Shown piece by piece: positions 8,130 through 15,034 of a DNA stretch of 64,000 nt. The stretch is from Pseudomonas oryzihabitans (GTDB taxonomy: Bacteria; Pseudomonadota; Gammaproteobacteria; Pseudomonadales; Pseudomonadaceae), in contig NZ_CP013987.1 in assembly GCF_001518815.1 (NCBI RefSeq), positions 2,812,501 through 2,876,500 of the forward strand, in the 5' to 3' direction. Numbering within the stretch: position 1 is the stretch's first letter; every line of letters starts with the position of its first letter. The notes below the pieces were generated by a model. It did no database searches. It worked only from the letters and a program-made list of their open reading frames with translations, and had not been told where the DNA came from. The position numbers and the translations under genes are program-made.

Positions 8130-9932
8130 CTAGGCATTGCGCGCCATGACCGCATAGAGTCCCTCCTGCCTCACCAACTCGTCGTGGGTACCCTGCTCCA
8201 CCAGCCGCCCCGCCTGAATGACGAGAATCTGATCGGCCTGCCTGACGGTGCTCAGGCGATGCGCGATGGAGATCAAGGTCCGCTGGCCCTGCAGCGAAGC
8301 CAGGGCGCTGGCCATCGCGGCCTGCGTCTTGGCGTCCAGGGCGCTGGTCGCTTCATCGAGGAGGATGATCGGCGGATCGCGCAGCAGCATGCGCGCCAGC
8401 GACAGGCGTTGGCGCTCGCCGCCGGACAGCTGATAACCCCGGTCACCGACGCCCGCCTGCAACCCGTCGGCAAGCCCACGCACCGTCGCATCCAACTGCG
8501 CCCGTTCCAGTGCCCACCACAACTCCTCCTCGCTCGCCTCGGGCTTGGCGAAGCGCAGATTGGCCTCGATGCTGGCATTGAGCAGGAAGGTATCCTGGGT
8601 CACGATGCCTACCAGGTTGGCCAGGCTTTCGAAGCTCAGCGCGCGGACATCGATACCGTCATAGGTGATACGACCGTGATCGACGTCGTACAGCCGCGCG
8701 ATAAGGTAGGACACCGTGGTCTTGCCAGAGCCGGTCGGGCCGACCAGTGCCGTGTGCTTGCCGGCCGGTATCTCGAGCGTCAGATCCTTGAGCACGACCC
8801 GGTCGCCATAGGCGAAGCTGACGTCCTCGAAGCGGATGCCCTGCGTGAAGTCCTGGCGCGCCAGGCTCACCGGCGATGCAGCCTCGGTGACTGTCGCCGG
8901 CGTATCCAGGTAGCTGAACACACGCGCCAACAAGGCACGGCCCTTGGCGAACTCGATGCGGGTTTCGAATATCTCGATCAGCGGCCAGAGCAGCTGTTCC
9001 TGCAGGGCGATGAAGGCCACCAGGGTCCCGATGGATACCTCCAGGCCCAGGCCGATGAACAGGCCGCCGCCCATGAACGTCAGCGCGGGCAGGATATCGA
9101 GCGCCAGGAAGACGAGCGCGAACTCCCACTGTCCCGCGGTGCTGGCCTGGGTCTCCAGGCGGGCGAGCGTTGCCGAATCCCGCTGAAAACGGTGCACGAG
9201 GTAGTGCACGCGACCCATGGTGCGCGACAGGATGATGCCTCCGGCCGACAGGGACTCGGCGATATTGGCCGACAGGTCCGCCACCTGCTCCTGTTGCTGG
9301 TAGGTCACGCGCTCCCGTAACTGCGCGACGCGTCCATTGATCCAGACCAGCAGCGGAATGACCGCCAGCGAGGCACAGGCCAGTCGCCAATCCAGCAGCA
9401 GCATCGCTACCAGGGTTGCAGCCACCACGCTCAGGTGCTTGGCGAGATCCGTGGCGGAGTTGGTCAACAGGGCCTGCAGACCGGCGATGTCACTGGACAG
9501 GCGCGCCTGGACTTCGCCCGCGCGGGTACCGGAGAAAAAGCTCAGCGATAGGCTCTGCAGGTGCTGGTAGAGGCGTGTCCGCAGCGCGTGCATGATGCTT
9601 TGGCCGACCCGGATCGAGACGTAGGTCTGCGTCAGGTTGGCGATGGCGTTGAACAGCGCGACCCCGACCAGGCCGCCCGCCAGATAGCCCAGGAGCCTGA
9701 GGTCTTTCGCTGGCAAGGCATCGTCGACGATGCTGCGTATCAGGAACGGACTGACGACGCCGGTCATCCCGGCGACCGCGATCAGCAGCACCACCAGGAT
9801 GATCGCGGCCCGATGGGGAACAAGTAGCGTGAAGACCCGGGCGGCGGAGACGTGACGCTCGGCGAGGTCGCCATAGTGGTCAGGGGTCGCGGGATCGTCA
9901 TGCGGCTGAGCGGAAGAACGGAAACTGGACAT
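8130..9932 (-). CDS. ABC exporter, fused membrane and ATPase domains (MsbA/multidrug type)
   Basis: 600 residues. An ABC type-1 transmembrane domain (six helices, about residues 35-330) is followed by one nucleotide-binding domain with Walker A (GPTGSGKTT), signature LSGGERQRLSLAR and Walker B (PIILLDEATSALD). It should work as a homodimer exporting a lipid, peptide or hydrophobic drug. Its gene lies 9 bp downstream of a sensor-kinase gene on the same strand and is probably cotranscribed with it, suggesting an envelope-stress or drug response. The cognate response-regulator gene of that kinase is broken, so present-day regulation is unclear. The substrate is not predictable. Confidence 0.9.
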   Translation of the reverse strand: MSSFRSSAQPHDDPATPDHYGDLAERHVSAARVFTLLVPHRAAIILVVLLIAVAGMTGVVSPFLIRSIVDDALPAKDLRLLGYLAGGLVGVALFNAIANLTQTYVSIRVGQSIMHALRTRLYQHLQSLSLSFFSGTRAGEVQARLSSDIAGLQALLTNSATDLAKHLSVVAATLVAMLLLDWRLACASLAVIPLLVWINGRVAQLRERVTYQQQEQVADLSANIAESLSAGGIILSRTMGRVHYLVHRFQRDSATLARLETQASTAGQWEFALVFLALDILPALTFMGGGLFIGLGLEVSIGTLVAFIALQEQLLWPLIEIFETRIEFAKGRALLARVFSYLDTPATVTEAASPVSLARQDFTQGIRFEDVSFAYGDRVVLKDLTLEIPAGKHTALVGPTGSGKTTVSYLIARLYDVDHGRITYDGIDVRALSFESLANLVGIVTQDTFLLNASIEANLRFAKPEASEEELWWALERAQLDATVRGLADGLQAGVGDRGYQLSGGERQRLSLARMLLRDPPIILLDEATSALDAKTQAAMASALASLQGQRTLISIAHRLSTVRQADQILVIQAGRLVEQGTHDELVRQEGLYAVMARNA

Positions 9933-9941
9933 GTCACTGAT

Positions 9942-11321
9942 TCAGGAAGGTGAAGAAAAGCGCGGACCGCTGTCCGCCGCGTAACGCGCAGCAGCGCGCG
10001 ATGGTGTTTCAACGTCAGCCAGGAGGTGGTCGGGCAGCAGGATGGCGAACCGCGCCCCGCCCTTTTCGCTCTGGGCCAGGGTGAGCCGTCCTCCCTGCTT
10101 CTCTATCGCCCGACGACTGATCGACAGACCCAGGCCGAAGCCTCCCGTGGTCCGATCCCGACTGCGATCCAGCCGATAGAAGGGCTCGAATACCCGCTCC
10201 CGTTCGCCCGCCGGAATGCCTTCGCCGTCGTCCTCGACCAGGATCAGCAAACCTTCGGACTCGCGGCGAACGGTCAGCCATACCTGCTGCTGGCAATACC
10301 TCAGGGCGTTGCCGACCAGATTCTGCAATGCCCGGGCAGTGAGCCGTGGCGCCAGGACCACCCGTTCCGGCGCCTGGTCGACACTCAGGCTCAAGGTGAC
10401 GCCCCGCCTTTCCTGTTCCTCGTTGAAATCCGCCAGGACGCTGTCCAGAAACTCGTCGAGCCTGAGCAACTGGCGCTCGGGAGCCTCATGGCTGGCGTGC
10501 AGGCGGGCGTAGGAAAGCAGCTCGTTGACCAGCGCATCCAGCTCGCGCACATGGCGAATCTGCTGTTCGAGCCGGCGCTGCGTCTCGGCAGGGAGCGGAT
10601 CGGCTTGCAGCAGAGCCAGGCCGAATTCCAGGCGCGAGAGTGGCGTCCGCAGTTCGTGGGAGACGGCATTGAGCAGGTCACGCTGCTGCACGATCAGGGT
10701 TTCGAGGTCCTGCGCCATGTCATCGAACGCCCGGGCGAGCTGGCCGATGTCCGAGCGCGGCGAAATGGCGGTACGTTCCTGCAGATGCCCCTTGCCCAGG
10801 CGGGCCGCGGTACGCCTGAGCCGTTCCAGATCTCGCCAGTGGGGCCGCAACCAGAAGTACAGGCAGACCAGCAGCGCCGCGCCAATTAGGGCATTCATCG
10901 CCCAATAAGTCAGCGCTATGTCGGTGGGCGCCTCGGGAAAGGCTACCCAGAGCACCTGCCCGCCAGGCAGCGGTACCAGGGCGATGCTGGGATCACCGTC
11001 GTCGCCAAGGCGCACCCGCCGTTCGCCCTTCGCCAAGCCGTGGCGCTCGCTGCGGGTCAACCGGGGATCGGTTTGCAGCCCCAACTGCAAGGCGAGAGGC
11101 GCAATCTCGGTATTCAGATCGGCCAGCAGCGTGGGCCACCGGGAAAGCGGCGCTTCTACAAAGGTGCGCTCGACCAGCTTCAGCGGGCCATTCATCTGCT
11201 CCAGGCTGTATCGGCTATAGCGATCGCTGAACATCTGTACCAGCGCCTCGGGCACCAGATAGCTGGCGGCGCCATAGGTCGCCAACAGAACGAGATAGAG
11301 CCGGATCAGGATCTTGAGCAT
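9942..11321 (-). CDS. sensor histidine kinase (OmpR-system type), partner gene truncated
   Basis: 459 residues: an N-terminal transmembrane helix, a periplasmic sensor region to about residue 130, a second transmembrane helix (~137-157), HAMP (~158-208), a HisKA domain with phospho-acceptor His222 in SHELRTPLSR, and a HATPase_c domain with NLVGNALRY (N box), DDGEGIP (G1) and GFGLGLSISRRAI (G2). All catalytic motifs look intact. The order resembles RstB-like kinases. The upstream gene, which overlaps the kinase start by 16 bp, is only a remnant of a response regulator, so the kinase is now probably an orphan or talks to another regulator. The ABC exporter gene follows immediately. Confidence 0.88.
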   Translation of the reverse strand: MLKILIRLYLVLLATYGAASYLVPEALVQMFSDRYSRYSLEQMNGPLKLVERTFVEAPLSRWPTLLADLNTEIAPLALQLGLQTDPRLTRSERHGLAKGERRVRLGDDGDPSIALVPLPGGQVLWVAFPEAPTDIALTYWAMNALIGAALLVCLYFWLRPHWRDLERLRRTAARLGKGHLQERTAISPRSDIGQLARAFDDMAQDLETLIVQQRDLLNAVSHELRTPLSRLEFGLALLQADPLPAETQRRLEQQIRHVRELDALVNELLSYARLHASHEAPERQLLRLDEFLDSVLADFNEEQERRGVTLSLSVDQAPERVVLAPRLTARALQNLVGNALRYCQQQVWLTVRRESEGLLILVEDDGEGIPAGERERVFEPFYRLDRSRDRTTGGFGLGLSISRRAIEKQGGRLTLAQSEKGGARFAILLPDHLLADVETPSRAAARYAADSGPRFSSPS

Positions 11322-11536
11322 CTAACCTTCTCCACCCGGCTGGGCAGGCAACCCTGCCGGCCGTCCAGACCCGGCAACAGGGTATCGAGCCCCTCTTGCT
11401 GCGGCCCCAGGCACAACATCTCGATCAGGTCCTGTTCAACACGCCCGATGATGGTCACGGCGTAGTCCTGCCGCGCCAGGCAGGGGGCGCTGGGGCCGAC
11501 CAGGGCAGTGTCGTCTTCGGCGATAAGCAAGGGCAT
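11306..11536 (-). pseudogene. truncated response-regulator gene (remnant of receiver domain)
   Basis: The frame starts MPLLIAEDDTALVG, the acidic N-terminus of an OmpR-family receiver, continues with CLARQDYAVT and reaches LDTLLPGLDG, which matches the usual LLDxMLPGLDG phosphorylation loop. After that it runs about 15 unrelated residues and stops inside the kinase start region. The rest of the receiver and the whole DNA-binding domain (about 160 residues) are missing. Several residues also deviate from the family (GPSAPC in helix 1). I read it as an internal deletion followed by decay. It sits where the cognate regulator of the kinase should be. The 76-codon frame could still be translated but could not act as a transcription factor. 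Confidence 0.75.
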
Positions 11537-11610
11537 CACAAGGGGGCATCCCGGCAATAAAGCGCGGAGCATAACGGAGCGCCGAGCGCTCAAGCCCAGG
11601 CCTTAACACT

Positions 11611-11642
11611 CTTTCACAAGAGACCTACAGACCTTTACAAGG
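11611..11642 (+). promoter_or_regulatory. direct repeats resembling an OmpR-family operator
   Basis: CTTTCACAAG (11611-11620) and CTTTACAAGG (11633-11642) are near-identical direct repeats 22 bp apart, i.e. two helical turns, as expected for tandem binding of an OmpR/PhoB-type regulator. They lie between the broken response-regulator gene and the outer-membrane efflux gene, where the original regulator would bind to control both directions. Assignment is inference from spacing and position. Confidence 0.4.
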
Positions 11643-11689
11643 CGGTCCACGGGAGCCGCCTACCATGGCGTTCTCCACGAGGATGACCC

Positions 11690-11830
11690 ATGTTTCGCCA
11701 TCAGCACCCAGGCTTGCGCCCACCCTTGAATCAGGGGCCCGCGGCCCTCGATACCACCCTTGTCCCAGTCGCTCTGCCCCTGCCTACTCGTGCGGCACGC
11801 GCGGCCTGGAAGCGGTGCCAGCATGGCTAA
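11690..11830 (+). CDS. short ORF ahead of outer-membrane efflux gene
   Basis: A 46-codon frame with a good ribosome-binding site (GAGG, 8 bp before ATG). Its stop lies inside the first codons of the NodT-type gene, so the two could be translationally coupled. The product (MFRHQHPGLRPPLNQGPAAL...) has no signal peptide or recognisable family and is rich in Pro, Arg and Ala. It could be a leader peptide, the remnant of a lost membrane-fusion-protein gene, or not a gene at all. Confidence 0.3.
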   Translation: MFRHQHPGLRPPLNQGPAALDTTLVPVALPLPTRAARAAWKRCQHG

Positions 11831-13220
11831 GAGCATCGCCCTGGCCTTGGGTGTCCTGCTTGCCGGCTGCTCCCTGGCACCGCCCCACGAACGGCCGCCA
11901 GCGCCCATACCGGCGCGCTATCCGCTGGCCAGCGACACCGCTGGTATCCCCACTGACCGTCAGCGGCTATTCGCGGACCCGCATCTGCGTGCCTTGCTGG
12001 ACCAAGCCCTGAATGGCAACCGCGACCTGCGCCTGGTCGTGCTGGATATCCAGCAGGCGCGGGCCCGTTATCGCATCAGCCGCGCCGACCTCATGCTGGA
12101 AGTTAGCGCCACTGCCAGTCGGACGCGGGAGCGTACGCAGAGCCAAGGCTCCCGATCCGACGAGGAGAAATCCGCCCTCCAGACCGGTAATCGATACAGC
12201 GTCGGTCTCGGAACCAGTGCCTACGAAATAGACCTGTTTGGCAGGCTGGGAAACCTGCGGGATGCGGCGCTGGACGAATACCTTGCCCAAGACGAGACAC
12301 GCCGTGCCGTGGAGCTGTCGCTGACCGCGGAGGTAGCGACGGCCTATCTGAACCAGTGCGCCCTGGAAGAGCGGCTGAGCGTGAGCCGTAGCACCCTGGA
12401 AGGTCGCCGACGCGGACTCGCCCTCATCGAGCAGCGGCATGCCGCCGGACTGGGTTCGGCGCTGGATCTGGCGCAGGCGCAAAGCAGCGTCGAGCTGGCT
12501 GAAGCCGACCTTGCCGCGCTGGAGCGCAACCGGGCCCAGGCAGACAACACCCTACGCCTGCTGCTAGGCGGAGATCCGCCCGCTGATCTGCCGGCACCCC
12601 TGCCGCTCGCCCGTCAGGGTCTCGACCAGCCGATACCTGTCGGCCTGCCCTCCGATCTGCTGGAGCGCCGCCCCGATATCCGCGCGGCCGAGTATCGCCT
12701 GCGCGCCGCCAACGCCAACATCGGTGCAGCGCGGGCGGCCTTCTTTCCCCGCATCACCTTGACGACCAATGCGGGCTACCTGAGCTCCGACCTGGACGGC
12801 CTGTTCAGCGTGGGCAATAAGGTCTGGAGTTTCGTACCCCAGCTTCAGGTACCGCTGTTCGACGGAGGGCGTAACCGCGCCAACCTGAAGCTGGCAGAGG
12901 TGCGGCGAGACCAGGATGTCGCGCGCTACGAAAAGAGTATCCAGGTCGCCTTTCGCGAGGTGGCCGATCAGCTCGTCGCCAATGGTCCCCTGACGCGCCA
13001 GCTCGCCGCCCAGCGACGCCTGCGCGAGGCGACCGCACGCAGCCTGGCGCTTGCCACCGACCGCTATCGCCAGGGATTGGACAGCTACCTGAACCTGCTA
13101 GACAGCCAGCGCAGCCTATATCAGGCCGACAACGCCCTCATCGAGACCAGGCTGCAGCTGATGGTCTCCCAGGTCGAACTGTTCCGCGCGCTGGGTGGCG
13201 AGTGGAGCCCCGAGTCGTGA
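11823..13220 (+). CDS. NodT-family outer-membrane efflux lipoprotein
   Basis: 465 residues. A short signal ends in the lipobox LLAGC (Cys17), so the mature protein is lipid-anchored. The rest has the two OEP repeats of TolC-like channels, with long helices (LAQAQSSVELAEADLAALER) and VGLPSDLLERRPDIRAAEYRLRAANANIGAARAAFFP, the hallmark segment of NodT/OprM proteins. It forms the trimeric outer-membrane duct of tripartite efflux pumps. No membrane-fusion or RND pump gene is adjacent, so it must pair with a pump encoded elsewhere or be the survivor of a deleted operon. The start is the ATG directly before the lipoprotein signal; the frame is open 63 bp further upstream. Confidence 0.9.
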   Translation: MAKSIALALGVLLAGCSLAPPHERPPAPIPARYPLASDTAGIPTDRQRLFADPHLRALLDQALNGNRDLRLVVLDIQQARARYRISRADLMLEVSATASRTRERTQSQGSRSDEEKSALQTGNRYSVGLGTSAYEIDLFGRLGNLRDAALDEYLAQDETRRAVELSLTAEVATAYLNQCALEERLSVSRSTLEGRRRGLALIEQRHAAGLGSALDLAQAQSSVELAEADLAALERNRAQADNTLRLLLGGDPPADLPAPLPLARQGLDQPIPVGLPSDLLERRPDIRAAEYRLRAANANIGAARAAFFPRITLTTNAGYLSSDLDGLFSVGNKVWSFVPQLQVPLFDGGRNRANLKLAEVRRDQDVARYEKSIQVAFREVADQLVANGPLTRQLAAQRRLREATARSLALATDRYRQGLDSYLNLLDSQRSLYQADNALIETRLQLMVSQVELFRALGGEWSPES

Positions 13221-13391
13221 GGCGGACTGGCCAACGTCCAGAAACCAGGTAATTCGGAATCATGTGCGCCATATCGATTTAACAATCATTTACAGCCGCA
13301 CAGAGAGTTTTACACGGCTTACTTTCTCGATAGTTACTCTTGGTCCAACGCTAATTCGCCAAGCAGTATGTTTGCAAAAGAGGAGCTCAGG

Positions 13392-13607
13392 GTGAGGCAC
13401 TTGGTAAAAAGCATCGGCTTAATCTCCATGATAGCAGGCGTCACGGCAGTACTTTTCGGCTGGCTTATTGACCCCACCATATCCTTGAACAACGGAATAA
13501 AGTTGGTCTCGATAAAGCGAGAGTTCCTGCAAACCGACTTCTTCCTCTGGGGCGCCATACTGTTTGCCGCAGGGTTCAATGGCTATTCGCTGCATACCGA
13601 TCTCTGA
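13392..13607 (+). CDS. small two-helix membrane protein, unknown
   Basis: 71 residues from a GTG with AGGAG 6 bp upstream; an in-frame ATG 24 bp earlier lacks a good site. Two hydrophobic segments, at about residues 8-27 and 49-64, flank a short polar loop (NNGIKLVSIKREFLQTD), so it is probably an inner-membrane hairpin protein. The gene and the 170 bp before it are clearly more AT-rich than the surroundings, hinting at later acquisition. No family is recognised. Confidence 0.5.
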   Translation: MRHLVKSIGLISMIAGVTAVLFGWLIDPTISLNNGIKLVSIKREFLQTDFFLWGAILFAAGFNGYSLHTDL

Positions 13608-13744
13608 CCCCGGCCTGGTCCCTGCCGCGAACGCCGACCGTTCAGCCGACGTTCGTTGCCGTGCTGCCAGGCACGCGGCCAATCGCACAGGGGCAGCCAT
13701 CTGCCGCCTTGGACGCAGCCTTCACCTCTTCGCTCACCACTCGG

Positions 13745-14506
13745 ATGCTACGAGCCTTGCCTATGCGCGTGTTCGGCCTTGCGACGGCTCTCCTGCTGAC
13801 CTGCCTATCGGCGGCACTGTGCCTGGTCGATCTCGATGCGCCTGACCTGATACGGATCGCCGTCTATCGCGGACCTGCCGCCTGTGAGGGCTGCGCCGAA
13901 GCGGTGAAAGGTGCCCTAGAAAGACGTGGTCCGGCTTATAAGGTCGATTTCCTGGGGCCAACTGAGCGCCTGGATGTTTCCATTGCAAACCTGGCGCGCT
14001 ATGAGGCCTATGTTCAGCCAGGTGGCGGTCAGGATATACCGGCGGCCCTGCACAGTTTGGGCAAGGACAGAATCGAGGCCATACGCGCCTATGTCGCAAG
14101 TGGCGGTCAATACCTGGGGATCTGCATGGGCGCCTATCTGGCCGACGCCGCCAATCTTAGCTTGATTGATCAGGAACTGGATTCGGAGGTCGGTCGTCCA
14201 GGCTTTCCGATCACCTCCCTTGAAGACAGCGTGGTGCGGGTGCGATGGGGTGGTAAGAAGAATCGGCTGTTTTTCCAGGATGGCCCTTATCTGCCACAAA
14301 CGCCCGGCACTGGTTTTCGCGTGATAGGCGTCTATGGCAACGGCGATATCGCCGCTGCGCGCTATCGCTTCGGAGCCGGCGTCGTGGTCTTGAGCGGCCC
14401 CCATCCCGAGGCGGATGAATCCTGGTTTCAAGACGCCGACTTACCCGAGAAGGTGAGGCCCCGGCGTGATCCCTTCAAGGTCCTGCTCGACGCCCTCGAC
14501 CTGTGA
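13745..14506 (+). CDS. BPL-N domain (class I amidotransferase-like) protein, membrane-anchored or exported
   Basis: About 253 residues from this ATG; an alternative ATG at 13763 gives 247. An N-terminal hydrophobic stretch (FGLATALLLTCLSAALCL) is followed by the BPL-N fold: IRIAVYRGPAACEGC, then QPGGGQDI, and the nucleophile elbow YLGICMGAYLA with a Cys in the glutaminase position. This domain family is named for biotin-protein-ligase N-termini, and stand-alone copies have no firm function. The Cys elbow is kept, so amidase- or peptidase-like chemistry is possible. It overlaps the following Nudix frame by 4 bp if that gene starts at its first GTG. Confidence 0.7.
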   Translation: MLRALPMRVFGLATALLLTCLSAALCLVDLDAPDLIRIAVYRGPAACEGCAEAVKGALERRGPAYKVDFLGPTERLDVSIANLARYEAYVQPGGGQDIPAALHSLGKDRIEAIRAYVASGGQYLGICMGAYLADAANLSLIDQELDSEVGRPGFPITSLEDSVVRVRWGGKKNRLFFQDGPYLPQTPGTGFRVIGVYGNGDIAAARYRFGAGVVVLSGPHPEADESWFQDADLPEKVRPRRDPFKVLLDALDL

Positions 14507-15030
14507 CTCGCCTCAAGCGCCCTCCTCTCAGGGCAACGGCCGGATCGACGACAGTTGCCTTTTCGACCTCCTGGCTGCAGGGTGATCCGCCCCTCTCGAC
14601 CGGTACCCGTACGTTGACCATTACCCTCAAGATCGCCGCCGCCATCCTCCTGAATCACCGCCAGCAGATGCTGTTGGTGCGCAAGCGCGGCACCACGGCC
14701 TTCATGCAACCCGGAGGCAAGGTGGATCAGGGTGAGCTCCCGTTGGCGGCCCTGATCCGCGAGCTGGAAGAAGAGCTCGGCCTGGTCATCACCGCGGACG
14801 CTGCAACCTTTCTCGGCAGCTACCAGGCACCCGCCGCCAACGAACCCGGCTTCATCGTCAATTGCGCCCTGTATCAGGTGGCGATGAAGCCGGACGACCG
14901 CGCGATTCCTGCCGCCGAAATCGAGGAGGCACTGTGGGCGTCGGTGCTGGAGCCCTGTGATCTGGCGCTGGCCCCCCTCACCCGCGAGGTGATCTTTCCT
15001 CTGCTCAGGCAGCAGCTGTTGTCCCGGTAG
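14503..15030 (+). CDS. Nudix hydrolase
   Basis: The Nudix box is complete: GGKVDQGELPLAALIRELEEELGL fits G-x5-E-x7-R-E-U-x-E-E-x-G-U (given here as a pattern, with the metal-binding REXXEE core present). The enzyme should hydrolyse a nucleoside diphosphate linked to another group. The first 38 residues, from a GTG overlapping the previous stop codon, look unlike Nudix proteins, so the true start may lie further in, near the LTITLKIAAAILL strand. It is convergent with dabA, 4 bp apart. The family is sure; the substrate is unknown. Confidence 0.85.
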   Translation: MTRLKRPPLRATAGSTTVAFSTSWLQGDPPLSTGTRTLTITLKIAAAILLNHRQQMLLVRKRGTTAFMQPGGKVDQGELPLAALIRELEEELGLVITADAATFLGSYQAPAANEPGFIVNCALYQVAMKPDDRAIPAAEIEEALWASVLEPCDLALAPLTREVIFPLLRQQLLSR

Positions 15031-15034
15031 CGCC

